Positions 33,668 to 42,435 of a DNA stretch of 64,000 bases are shown one piece after another. Position 1 is the first letter of the stretch; each line of letters opens with the position of its first letter. Where the stretch lies: positions 62,001 to 126,000 of the forward strand of contig JADHUC010000001.1 of the NCBI GenBank assembly GCA_016784735.1, in the 5' to 3' direction. The position numbers and the translations under genes are program-made. The DNA comes from Pirellulaceae bacterium. GTDB taxonomy: Bacteria; Planctomycetota; Planctomycetia; Pirellulales; Pirellulaceae. The notes beneath the pieces were generated by a model. The model did not search any database, was not told the DNA's origin, and saw nothing but the letters and a program-made list of their open reading frames with translations.

Positions 33668-35221
33668 ATGGCCAAACATCAGTGTTTCAACAAGTCGAAT
33701 TGCGTGGCATGTTTTTCCGCTGGCGGCCTCACCCGGCGTCGGCTGCTGGGCCTTTCCACCGGCGCCCTCGGGCCGCTGTTGCTGTCTACCACGCGCAACC
33801 CGATCCTGGCCGCATTGGCCGAGGAGCTGGCGGAGATCGCGCCGTTTAGGCCCTGCGGGCCGGGGGCTGCCTATGTCCCCCGAGTCATGGCCGCGGCCTA
33901 TTATCGGCCGCGCGACCCCAAAACGGGCCTCCCAAAATATGGTCCACAGACCAAGCTTTGTGACCAAAACGCCCTCTATGAAGAGTACTCTGCGCAGCTC
34001 CGCGAAGCGGCGAACGCTCTCAACATGAAGTTGGATATTGCAGCGGCCCCGCTCTTCACCGCTGAGGATGCGCGCGGGTGGAGGGCGCAGGTGGAGAAGG
34101 AGAAGCCTGATGGACTTGTCGTGATGAGGCTGGATTTCACTGCGGGGCCGATGATGGAGGTCGAGACCATCTTGCTCGAGCTCGATGTGCCGATGCTGTT
34201 CTTCGTGCCTAACCAAAGGATGTTCGGGTGGGGTGCCTATGGTCTCCAAGAAAGGCATACGCGTCCCGGCCGACTGCTTTGTGCCACGCAAGATTTCGGC
34301 TATGTCGTCAGCCGGCTCAATCATCTCGGGGCTCGCGCCAGACTGCGTGAAATGCGTTTCGTCAACGTCACCGGCAACGCTCGTACCGACGCCCGGCTCG
34401 AGTTCTGGGGCTCCCGTGTGCGGCGCGTGCCGCTGTCGCTGTGGCACGATCAGTTCATTCAGCAAAAAGTCAAGGTCAATGCTGAAGTCAAGGCGATCGC
34501 GGACTATTACATGCGCACGGCCCGACGGATCGTCAGCCCCAGCCCGGAGGCCGTGCTCGATGGGGCACTGTGCTGTATCGCGGCGCGCAACATCCTTCAG
34601 GCAGAGCAGGCCGATGCGTTCACGATGAATTGTGGCCCCGCCGCCGGTGGCCCCACCATGCCGCACAGCGCGGCGCCTTGCCTTGCGTTCGCGCGAATGA
34701 TGGACGACGGCGTGCCGGCAATCTGCGAGCAGGACCTGACGTGCGGCCTGTGCATGGCGTTGTCCCAGTGGCTGTTCGGCCGGCCGGGATTCTTGCACAA
34801 CTTAGGGTGGGACACGTCGATTGCCGATGGCGGTTGTTTCGTCGCGACGCATTGCACGGGACCAACCCGGCTTCGCGGCACGAGCGAGGAGCCGGTTCCG
34901 TTCGAGTTGCGGTTTCACCACGGGCAGAAGGATCCGATGCCCATGGCCATCTGGACGAAAGGGCAGGAAGTCACATGTATCAAGGCAACCCAGAACAAGC
35001 CGGTATTGAGCATCGTAACGGGCACCGTCGTGGATATGCTGGACCCCAAGCGCGGCGGATCCTGCACGCAGATGGTCCGTTGGAAGCCGGACGGCGACTA
35101 TGACGTTCTCAAGCACCCCAACGTGGGCGGGCATCATCACGTGTTGCTGTTCGGCAATTGGAAGAAGGAGCTTCTCGACTTTTGCCAGTTAGTCAAGATC
35201 ACTCCCGTGGGCGCAGTGTAG
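33668..35221 (+). CDS. Tat-exported L-fucose isomerase-like protein
   Basis: A 517-residue protein. The ATG at 33668 follows AGGAGAGAGGAAC. It begins with a Cys-rich stretch, then a twin-arginine signal (TRRRLLGLSTGALG, about 23-36). The mature part shows the L-fucose/L-arabinose isomerase fold: KPDGLVVMRLDFTAG, AFTMNCGPAAGG, PAICEQDLTCGLCMALSQWL (near residue 360), and a C-terminal GGHHHVLLFGNW block. Known relatives interconvert ketoses and aldoses in the cytoplasm with a divalent metal, so export is unusual. Planctomycetes have many such secreted members of unknown activity. Its single plus-strand position among minus genes suggests its own promoter. Confidence 0.75.
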   Translation: MAKHQCFNKSNCVACFSAGGLTRRRLLGLSTGALGPLLLSTTRNPILAALAEELAEIAPFRPCGPGAAYVPRVMAAAYYRPRDPKTGLPKYGPQTKLCDQNALYEEYSAQLREAANALNMKLDIAAAPLFTAEDARGWRAQVEKEKPDGLVVMRLDFTAGPMMEVETILLELDVPMLFFVPNQRMFGWGAYGLQERHTRPGRLLCATQDFGYVVSRLNHLGARARLREMRFVNVTGNARTDARLEFWGSRVRRVPLSLWHDQFIQQKVKVNAEVKAIADYYMRTARRIVSPSPEAVLDGALCCIAARNILQAEQADAFTMNCGPAAGGPTMPHSAAPCLAFARMMDDGVPAICEQDLTCGLCMALSQWLFGRPGFLHNLGWDTSIADGGCFVATHCTGPTRLRGTSEEPVPFELRFHHGQKDPMPMAIWTKGQEVTCIKATQNKPVLSIVTGTVVDMLDPKRGGSCTQMVRWKPDGDYDVLKHPNVGGHHHVLLFGNWKKELLDFCQLVKITPVGAV

Positions 35222-35337
35222 TGCTACCCCTCCGGGAATATGCGGACCGTCGACTGGGGAGGAGTGTGCTTGCGGGAGTGTCCCATTCTCGTCCGACTTC
35301 GACGTTTGTTGAGGGCAGGGTGAGGGGTGGAAAATCC

Positions 35338-37416
35338 TCATCTGCCGCTCGCAGTAACACTTGGTTTTGAATCAAAAGGCTCGATCGGCTTGATGGTTCT
35401 CAGACTGCTCTGAACGCCCGACTCAAGAACGATTTCCCGCACCATCAACCAGTTGGGGCCCTGGTGGGCGACGGCCCGAATGCGGATCGCCTTGACAAGC
35501 TGATCTTCCAGTTCGGCCTTGGCGACCCCGTTGTGGAAGTCGGCCAGCTTCGTAAATGTGTTCCCGTCCTTGGAAACTTCGAGCACGCCATGGGCTAACC
35601 GAGCGGCAACGATGTCGGGGATTCCCGTATGGACTTCCACCCGGGTGAGCTTGTACGGATTCTCGAGCACAAGCGTGACGGAGTCGTCGCGCTTTATCGC
35701 ACGATCGTTCCAGTAATAGGTTTTCGGGTCACCGTCGAAAGCATATTCGAGGTGGTAGTTCTTCCAAGTGCCCGATGTACTCGTCAAGCTACCGGGCCTG
35801 GCCAGCGTGGGTCTGCGGTCGGCCGGGATGAACTCGATGTGGTACCGCACCCCCAGTTGGCCCAACCGCATGCAGTGTTCTTCCAGGCGGTGGCTGAAAT
35901 TCTCCCAGTCACGAAGTTCTTTCGGCGACCAGACCACTTCGGCCAGGGCCAGCAGGCGAGGAAACAACTGTTTGTCGACGCCAGCTTCCGTTCGGTCGAT
36001 ATGCGACCAGAAGTTGGCCTGAGCGCCCAGGATGTGTTGGGCCTCGGCGGACGTTAGTGCCTCAGGAACCGGTTCGTAGCTGTAAGTCCTTTTCGTGGAG
36101 ATGCGCGCGTAGGGATAATCGAAGTAACAATGGGATGTTGGGCTCATAACCGCGTCGTGTCCAGCTTGGGCCGCGGCAATCCCACCAGCAATGCCCCGCC
36201 AGGACATGACCGCGGCGTTGGGAGCCAGTCCTCCCTCGAGAATCTCGTCCCACCCGATGAGCCGCTTACCTTTGTCGTTGAGGAACTTCTCGATCCGCTT
36301 GACGAAGTAACTCTGAAGTTCATGCTCGTCCTTGAGGCCTTCGTCCTCTATTCGAGCCTGACATTTGGCACATGCTTTCCATCGATGCTTGGGCGCTTCA
36401 TCACCGCCGATGTGGATGAACTCGGACGGAAAGAGGTGACACACCTCCTCGAGTACGTCCCTTAAGACTTCAAAAGTTCTCTCATTACCTGCACAGAGAA
36501 TGTCCTTGTGAATGCCAGGTCCTTGGAAGAAGGGATGGATTTCGAAGGGTCCGCCAGTGCAGGACAGCTCGGGATATGTGGCCAGGATTGCCAGCGAGTG
36601 CCCCGGCATCTCGATCTCCGGCACGATGGTCACATTGTGCCGGATTCCGTACGCCACAAGCTCCTTGATCTCGGCCTGGGAATAGAATCCCTGTCGTTCC
36701 GGCGGCTCGTTGTACTTCGCAAGAAACTTCGAGCCAAACTCGGTGAGCCTGGGATGCTGCTTGATCTCTACGCGCCAGCCTTGGTCGTCCGTCAAATGCA
36801 AATGAAGCCGGTTCAGTTTGTACAACGACATCAATCGGATGGTGCGCTTCAGGTAGTCCACGGACCAGAAAGTGCGACTGCAATCGATCAGGAGTCCCCG
36901 CCACGGAAACCGGGGCCTATCTTCGATTTGCACACATGGGATGTTCCAGGTCGTGATTTTCTCGGCAGCAGTGCGTGTTTCCATCTCCGGGGGTAGGAAT
37001 TGCCGCAGAGTCTGAACGCCGTAGAACAGGCCTGCCGGCTGCCGCGCACGAACGACAATTCCCGTCGGCGAGACGCTCAATTCGTACCCTTCCGGGCCCA
37101 GGGCCTCGTTGCCTTCAACGATCGTCAGCCGGATCGTGTTCTCGGATGTGCTCGACGCGCCGGTTTGCTCCACCAGAATCGCATCACCGGTCGCGTTGCC
37201 GAGCACTTCGGCCAAATAGTGTCCGACGGCCGCGGCCGGACCCGTGTCGACCAGGATCCTGGTCGTCGCCTCCAAAGTAAACACCCCGTCACTATGGACC
37301 AACTTCACGGGTGCGGGGATAACGGAGAAGGCTTTTTCGAGTTCGTCACCCGCCCGGGCCGGAACGGCGTGCAAGAGAAGGCTGAGGAAGAACATCCAAG
37401 TCAGTATGCGTGTCAT
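35338..37416 (-). CDS. Secreted beta-N-acetylhexosaminidase (GH20)
   Basis: A 692-residue protein. I take the ATG at 37416, behind GGGGAGAACC, over the ATG 21 bp upstream; both give a signal peptide (to ARAGDE). An N-terminal GH20b domain (about 25-165) precedes the TIM barrel (about 168-500) with FPWRGLLIDCSR, LHLHLTDDQGWR and the catalytic pair Asp339-Glu340 in IHIGGDEAPK. An F5/8-type sandwich tail (about 555-670; PYKLTRVEVHTGIPD) probably binds carbohydrate. It should remove terminal GlcNAc or GalNAc from glycans or glycoproteins. All key residues are present. A Gfo/Idh gene lies upstream in the same direction (57-bp gap). Confidence 0.93.
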   Translation of the reverse strand: MTRILTWMFFLSLLLHAVPARAGDELEKAFSVIPAPVKLVHSDGVFTLEATTRILVDTGPAAAVGHYLAEVLGNATGDAILVEQTGASSTSENTIRLTIVEGNEALGPEGYELSVSPTGIVVRARQPAGLFYGVQTLRQFLPPEMETRTAAEKITTWNIPCVQIEDRPRFPWRGLLIDCSRTFWSVDYLKRTIRLMSLYKLNRLHLHLTDDQGWRVEIKQHPRLTEFGSKFLAKYNEPPERQGFYSQAEIKELVAYGIRHNVTIVPEIEMPGHSLAILATYPELSCTGGPFEIHPFFQGPGIHKDILCAGNERTFEVLRDVLEEVCHLFPSEFIHIGGDEAPKHRWKACAKCQARIEDEGLKDEHELQSYFVKRIEKFLNDKGKRLIGWDEILEGGLAPNAAVMSWRGIAGGIAAAQAGHDAVMSPTSHCYFDYPYARISTKRTYSYEPVPEALTSAEAQHILGAQANFWSHIDRTEAGVDKQLFPRLLALAEVVWSPKELRDWENFSHRLEEHCMRLGQLGVRYHIEFIPADRRPTLARPGSLTSTSGTWKNYHLEYAFDGDPKTYYWNDRAIKRDDSVTLVLENPYKLTRVEVHTGIPDIVAARLAHGVLEVSKDGNTFTKLADFHNGVAKAELEDQLVKAIRIRAVAHQGPNWLMVREIVLESGVQSSLRTIKPIEPFDSKPSVTASGR

Positions 37417-37473
37417 TGCAGGTTCTCCCCGGTTCATGCATTGGAACGGCTACTCTTCCACTTGGTTCCCGAC

Positions 37474-38742
37474 TTATATCGTCCACGGCTCGCGTTTGGC
37501 GCGGTCGAGCCAAAGATTCGCTTCCTCGTCCCCGACGAACTCCTCTTTCGCCGGATCCCACTTGAGCGGCCGGCCGAGCCACTGCGCGATATTACCCATG
37601 TGGCAGATCACCGCGGCGCGGCAGCCAAGCTCGACGTCGGCAACCGGCTTACGGCGGGTGCGAACACAATCCAGGAAGTTGGCCGCATGGTTGTGGTTGA
37701 AGTAGCCGTGGATCTTGTCCAATCCCCGGGACTCCAAAACCAACTCCTGCTGCGTATAGCTGACGGTGACCCACGCACAAGTAACCATGTCGATGGTGCC
37801 CAGCTCACCGACGAACTTGACGTCGTTGCCGGGCGTGCGCCGGTACATGACGCGGCCGTCGGCATAACGAAACTCAACCCGACGTCCCCCGTTCTTGCGC
37901 GGGTCCAGCGGCACAACTTCGACCGGGTAGGTATCCTCCGTTCCCAGGCCCAACTGGGCCAAATCGAACAAGTGGGCGCCCACGTCCGTCGTCCCCCCGC
38001 CGCTGAAGTCGCGGAAAGGTATCCAACCCTTGGGCCGGTGCAGGGCCGCATTATACGGTCGCCACGGCGCCGGGCCGAGGAACATGTCCCAATCCAGGTG
38101 CGTGGGAACCGGCTGGGCGGGAAAGCCGCACGGCCGCGACGCGTGCCAGGTACCGACCTCGACGAATCGCAACTCGCCGAGACGGCCGTTGCGCACGAAG
38201 TCGCAGGCGACACGGGCGGCCGGATTGGAGCGATTTTGTGTGCCCACCTGAAACACGCGCTCGTATCGACGGGCCACGGTGACCGCGGCCCGGGCCTCGC
38301 GAATCGTGAGCGACAACGGCTTCTCACAGTACACGTCTTTGCCCTGCCTGCACGCCCGCACGGCGATGGGCACGTGCCAATGGTCGGGTGTGGCGATGAC
38401 CGCCACGTCGACGTCGGCCCGATCCAGGAGTCGGCGGAAGTCGCCGTACTCGATACAGTCGCGGTTGCCGTGCTTCGAATCCACACGGGCCTTGGCCTGT
38501 CCGCAGCGTTGGGTGTCCACGTCGCAGACCGCCAAGCACTGGATTCTCGAATCCTTCAAAAAGAGCTCGTGCACCTGGCTGCCACGCCCGCCGACTCCGA
38601 TCATCCCCATCGTGATCCGATCGTTCGCCGGCGCGCGATCGGCCGCGCCGAGAGCCGATGAGGTGATGACATAGGGGGCTGCGGCCGCCGCGACCGTTGT
38701 GATGAACTCACGGCGATTCGGATCGTTGGGGTCTGAACGCAT
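37474..38742 (-). CDS. Tat-exported Gfo/Idh/MocA family oxidoreductase
   Basis: A 422-residue protein; the ATG at 38742 follows GAGGAGGG. It has a short Tat signal (PNRREFITTVAAAAAPYV), Rossmann motif GMIGVGGRGSQVHE (about 45-58), YCEKPLSLTIREAR near 140 and a C-terminal domain with GGGTTDVGAHLFD and the tail WDPAKEEFVGDEEAN. It is a paralogue of the enzymes at 25204 and 42436. Relatives oxidise or reduce sugar hydroxyls with NAD(P), sometimes as the first step of oxidative glycoside cleavage. It sits directly upstream of the GH20 gene, so the two are likely co-transcribed. Confidence 0.9.
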   Translation of the reverse strand: MRSDPNDPNRREFITTVAAAAAPYVITSSALGAADRAPANDRITMGMIGVGGRGSQVHELFLKDSRIQCLAVCDVDTQRCGQAKARVDSKHGNRDCIEYGDFRRLLDRADVDVAVIATPDHWHVPIAVRACRQGKDVYCEKPLSLTIREARAAVTVARRYERVFQVGTQNRSNPAARVACDFVRNGRLGELRFVEVGTWHASRPCGFPAQPVPTHLDWDMFLGPAPWRPYNAALHRPKGWIPFRDFSGGGTTDVGAHLFDLAQLGLGTEDTYPVEVVPLDPRKNGGRRVEFRYADGRVMYRRTPGNDVKFVGELGTIDMVTCAWVTVSYTQQELVLESRGLDKIHGYFNHNHAANFLDCVRTRRKPVADVELGCRAAVICHMGNIAQWLGRPLKWDPAKEEFVGDEEANLWLDRAKREPWTI

Positions 38743-38817
38743 CGTGTAGGCCCTCCTCAGATAAAGAGTTCTTACGCGTCTATGCGAACCGTAGGAGGCA
38801 TTGGTCGATAGCGCGGC

Positions 38818-41238
38818 CTATTGACCCTCCTGGATCATGTTGGTGCGGGCCAGAACCACGTCGTTCCGCCGCTCTTTGGGGATCACCTCTAGATATATCA
38901 TCCTGCCCGATCGGACTTCGCCTTCCACGATGGTTTGGCTGGGAGCGTGCAGTTTGAAGTCCACGTCCCACTGCTTTGGCCACGCCGGCAGCAGGCGGAT
39001 TCTTCCCGGCTTGCCACTTCGAATCTCCTCTGGCGAAGCGTGGGTCTGCATCAGCATTTCCTGCATGCCGATCATGCCGCTGCCGCCCCAGTTGTGGTCG
39101 GGGGCCCAGTCGATGGTATGGGGCCAGAACGCCGGAAAACGGTAGGGGCCATTGTCCATCTTTGCGGAATTGAGCTTCTGTGCAAGTTCTGTATCACCAA
39201 GCCTCGCCGCATGGATATTGGCCTGCTCCCAGGCCCGCGTGGCGAATCGGTCTTTCCCGGTGGCCAGGGATGTCCGTTTCATCAGGTCCAGACCGGACAG
39301 GCCCAGGCCGTGAAGCTCATAAGGATAGAGCGGGAACATTTCGGGACAGTGCCAACTGCGGTGACCGTGATTCTCCGACGGCTTCAAGTAGCTGCCGCCG
39401 AACTTCTCGCTGTTGCCGGTCGGCATCTGCGGCAGGCGATCGAGGATGGTCTGCCAACGCTTCTTCTTCTCCGCGGAGGTGTACTTCTCCGACAAGCTCA
39501 TCAGTCCCGTCAGGACGCACCGGAGACCGGCAATCACGCTGGTCGGATTCCGCGCGTCCCAATGTGCTTCGAGCGTATTGGCCGGATAGATCACCAGCCG
39601 GCGGTCATCATTCAGTTCCTTACCCGTTAGCTGTTTGCAGCGATAGCGATAATGTTCATCATAGAAAATGACCGACTGCTCGATCAGCGGCAGGTATCTG
39701 GCAATGTCAGCTCCCGAGAACTGATGATACTGCAGTATGAGCCAGGACCAGTCCAATTGCTCCTCGTAGACCTTGCCGCCTGCACGGTTGACCTGGATAC
39801 CAATCTCGAAATCCTTGGGCCGGCCGCGACCTCCCCCCTCGAAGAATCCGTACTGGCAGGCGCCGGGCAACCCCGTAATGGCCGACTGCTCCTCGAAGCA
39901 ACACCCATCGTGTTTCCAGTAATGCCGCACGCGGGCCGTGGCGTTGGGAAGTCCATTCAAATAGTAACGGAACCCCGGCAGCAGCAGATCGAAGTCGCCG
40001 GTCTTTAACAGGGGTCGGTACACCAGCCGCTGGTTCTGGGCGGTGAACGCCGCGCCCCATTGACGGTGGTCGGGCGTGTAGCCGGGTCCTTTCTTGCCAT
40101 TGACATAGAGCGGGTCGAAGGTGAACAGGCCGCCGTTGAAGACTGTCGGCTCACGACCGCTGACGTTGCTGGCCAGCATGTAGCGGAAGAGTTGGTAGTT
40201 GCGGCCCAGGCGCCAGCCCACGTCCTGTTCGCCGCGGCCGGAGTTGATGACCAGGTGGCTTCGGCTCCAGAAATCGGACCACCACTTCTTATTCTTCTTC
40301 CATGAGTCCTGATCCTCTTGGGGCGATAGCTCGATCAACTGTTGCAGCGCGGCGTCCCAGGTGTCTTGTTTCTCAACCTGGTCGGTATGCAGGCAAACGC
40401 GAACACGGTGCGACTGCGCGGGGGTCTTGCTGGCATACCCCCAGCCGCGAAACGGGCATTCGGCGTACTTGCCGCTCGATTCACCCGCCAGGGAAAAATT
40501 GTCACCTGTCAACGCTCCGCCCCAGACAAGATTGTCAAGGGGATTGACCATCTCGTGGCGAACCGGTTCCAACTCCTGCTGTTTGACCTGGAAGTTAAAG
40601 CAGTCCATTTCATTGTCCACCCGGTGATGGAAACGGACGAGCTTCGTGTCAGCGCGGATTTCGTCTTTGTAGAGAAAGACCTTTCCCGGATAGGCGTCGT
40701 AGTTGATCATGCACATGGCACGTTGACAATGCTTGTTCCCGGCGCTGGACAATTCGATCGTCTCGGTCCGCCATGATTCGTAAGTCGCCTCAGCGGTAAC
40801 GGGATCGTCCGACTCGATGTCGAGGTGGACGATGGGCCGAAAGACTTCGACCCAAACCTTGATCGCAAGAGATTTCCCGCCGGGTTGCTTTGCGGTGATC
40901 AGCACATGCCCTTCGCGCAGTTTCAGTTCTTGGTGGAAGCTGCCGTTTTCGAAAGGATTGGGAGTGAGTGTGACCCGAAATCGGCCCAGCTTGAGCAGTG
41001 CGCCGTTCTCGTCCCGGCAACCGGCCCTGTCGACGTAGCAAAGCAGTTTCCCGTTCTCCACCCAGACATTCACGCCGACGTCCCCGCCGCTCACGGGCAT
41101 GGACTCGCCGGAGTGTTTGCTCGGTGTGGTCCAGGCGACGTTGTACGCATCCAGCCAAGCGAGATCGTCCGCCGATGTCGCCTCGATACAGCACACGCTT
41201 AGCATCGCCGTCATCGTGGCTCGCTTCATCATGGTCAT
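38818..41238 (-). CDS. Secreted DUF5703/GH95-like glycoside hydrolase
   Basis: An 806-residue protein. Its ATG at 41238 overlaps the stop of the upstream isomerase gene (ATGA), so translation is probably coupled. The signal peptide is short (MLSVCCIEATSAD). The N-terminal DUF5703 sandwich is clear: YNVAWTTPSKHSGESMPVSG and GDVGVNVWVENGK. The (alpha/alpha)6 catalytic part (about 350-730) includes QWGAAFTAQNQRLVYRPLL and NWGGSGMIGMQEML. The C-terminal sandwich (RIRLLPAWPKQWDVDFKL) is typical of GH95/GH65 relatives. It is likely an exo-alpha-glycosidase acting outside the cytoplasm; the sugar is unknown. It forms an operon with the sugar isomerase/epimerase. Confidence 0.85.
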   Translation of the reverse strand: MTMMKRATMTAMLSVCCIEATSADDLAWLDAYNVAWTTPSKHSGESMPVSGGDVGVNVWVENGKLLCYVDRAGCRDENGALLKLGRFRVTLTPNPFENGSFHQELKLREGHVLITAKQPGGKSLAIKVWVEVFRPIVHLDIESDDPVTAEATYESWRTETIELSSAGNKHCQRAMCMINYDAYPGKVFLYKDEIRADTKLVRFHHRVDNEMDCFNFQVKQQELEPVRHEMVNPLDNLVWGGALTGDNFSLAGESSGKYAECPFRGWGYASKTPAQSHRVRVCLHTDQVEKQDTWDAALQQLIELSPQEDQDSWKKNKKWWSDFWSRSHLVINSGRGEQDVGWRLGRNYQLFRYMLASNVSGREPTVFNGGLFTFDPLYVNGKKGPGYTPDHRQWGAAFTAQNQRLVYRPLLKTGDFDLLLPGFRYYLNGLPNATARVRHYWKHDGCCFEEQSAITGLPGACQYGFFEGGGRGRPKDFEIGIQVNRAGGKVYEEQLDWSWLILQYHQFSGADIARYLPLIEQSVIFYDEHYRYRCKQLTGKELNDDRRLVIYPANTLEAHWDARNPTSVIAGLRCVLTGLMSLSEKYTSAEKKKRWQTILDRLPQMPTGNSEKFGGSYLKPSENHGHRSWHCPEMFPLYPYELHGLGLSGLDLMKRTSLATGKDRFATRAWEQANIHAARLGDTELAQKLNSAKMDNGPYRFPAFWPHTIDWAPDHNWGGSGMIGMQEMLMQTHASPEEIRSGKPGRIRLLPAWPKQWDVDFKLHAPSQTIVEGEVRSGRMIYLEVIPKERRNDVVLARTNMIQEGQ

Positions 41239-42143
41239 TTCTTGATCTGCTCCCATGCCTTCTGCGCCCGGTCGAGTTTGCGGGGAATGTCGCCGGTTTG
41301 CGTGTAGCCCATCGTGCCCAGCGGGCCTTGGTAGTCAATCTCGCGGAGCATGCGGACCAGGGGCACCATGTCGAAGCTGCCTTCGCCCAAGATCTTGTGC
41401 GTGGCCTTATCCTGGTCCGTCCCCTGGATGACGACGACCATCAGGTAGGGTTTTGCTCTCGTCAGGTCCTCGCGCAGCTTGTCGAGGTTTCGATTTCCCA
41501 CGGCCTGCCAGTGGTGCAAGTGAAACATCACGCCGACGTTCCGCCGATCGACGGCTTTGGCGATCCGCACATTGTCGTCGATCGTTTCAATCCAATTGCC
41601 GATGTGCATGTACGGCGCGACGCCGCCGAGGCCGTACTTCTCTGCATCGTCCGACATCTCGCGGAGGATCTTCACCGCCATCTCAACCGCCTTCGGGTCT
41701 TCTCGATCCAGCTTCTTACGACTGCCGACCGACGGGATCAAAACGACCCGCGTGTCCTTCAGCAGCGGCAGGTTTTCCTTGATCACCTGCGGGTACGTGC
41801 CGTCCTCGATGTAGAAACGCGCGTGAATCGCGGTCAATCGCATGTTGTGCTTCTCGAGCGCCGCGAGATAGGCCGGCAGCATTTTCAACCGGTTAGGATC
41901 GTCCTTGAGCGAGAGCATCGCGCCGCCATAGCCGCACTCGGCAAGGGTATCGATTTGCGTGGCCGGCTCGCTCCACTTGTACCTGTAAAACCAGTTGGTC
42001 ATCGCGAAGTGGTGGTCTTGCCAGTGCAAGTCCTGCACCAGATCGACCTGCATCGGCTCCTCGGCCGACAACGCAGTCGGACTGACCGCCCACGCACAGA
42101 CAATCGACACGAGCAGCGGCGTTCTCAGGGGCAATCGCGTCAT
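41235..42143 (-). CDS. Exported sugar phosphate isomerase/epimerase-like TIM barrel
   Basis: A 302-residue protein. The ATG at 42143 follows AAGGAGACACC, and the signal peptide ends near ALSAEE. The rest is an AP-endonuclease-2-like TIM barrel: ECGYGGAMLSLKDD, MRLTAIHARFYIED, VVLIPSVGSRK, NVGVMFHLHHWQAVG and MVVVIQGTDQDK. Cytoplasmic members isomerise or epimerise sugars. Exported ones next to Gfo/Idh genes are candidates for 3-keto-glycoside lyases or 3-keto-sugar isomerases. It overlaps the downstream GH95-like gene by 4 bp and follows a Gfo/Idh gene across a REP array. Confidence 0.82.
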   Translation of the reverse strand: MTRLPLRTPLLVSIVCAWAVSPTALSAEEPMQVDLVQDLHWQDHHFAMTNWFYRYKWSEPATQIDTLAECGYGGAMLSLKDDPNRLKMLPAYLAALEKHNMRLTAIHARFYIEDGTYPQVIKENLPLLKDTRVVLIPSVGSRKKLDREDPKAVEMAVKILREMSDDAEKYGLGGVAPYMHIGNWIETIDDNVRIAKAVDRRNVGVMFHLHHWQAVGNRNLDKLREDLTRAKPYLMVVVIQGTDQDKATHKILGEGSFDMVPLVRMLREIDYQGPLGTMGYTQTGDIPRKLDRAQKAWEQIKK

Positions 42144-42200
42144 CGGTGTCTCCTTGGAGTTGAATCGCTAGAGCATGTTGTCATTCGTTCTTAGCGGGTA

Positions 42201-42407
42201 GCGAAAGTCGCCAAGACTTTCGGCCAGTTGTCCAGCGGCCGAAACTCTACGCGAGTTTCGCTACGACCGCAATTGATCTGGTTGTGGGTGGGTCTCGCTG
42301 GTTGTGGTCGGGTCTCCTGACCCGACCACCGTGTTGACCGAAGGTCTCCCGTCCCGCCAGTGGAGACCTTCGGTCGGTGAAGTGGGGTGGTCAGGAGACC
42401 ACCCCAC
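42201..42407. repeat. Array of five REP hairpins
   Basis: Five palindromes lie in a row: CGAAAGTC/GACTTTCG (42202-42222), CGAAACTC/GAGTTTCG (42240-42260), TGGTCGGGTC/GACCCGACCA (42305-42328), GACCGAAGGTCTCC/GGAGACCTTCGGTC (42336-42375) and GTGGGGTGGTC/GACCACCCCAC (42382-42407). All stems are perfect. The first two also sit in an outer inverted pair (TAGCGAAA / TTTCGCTA). The array occupies the gap between two co-directional genes and could attenuate or protect the transcript. Confidence 0.85.
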
Positions 42408-42435
42408 AACAGGGTCCGCCCCATAACAGGGCGCA

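Noticed and set aside
37000-38661. Long plus-strand open frame (553 codons)
   Set aside because: It is antisense to the Gfo/Idh gene and to the start of the GH20 gene; no recognisable motif.
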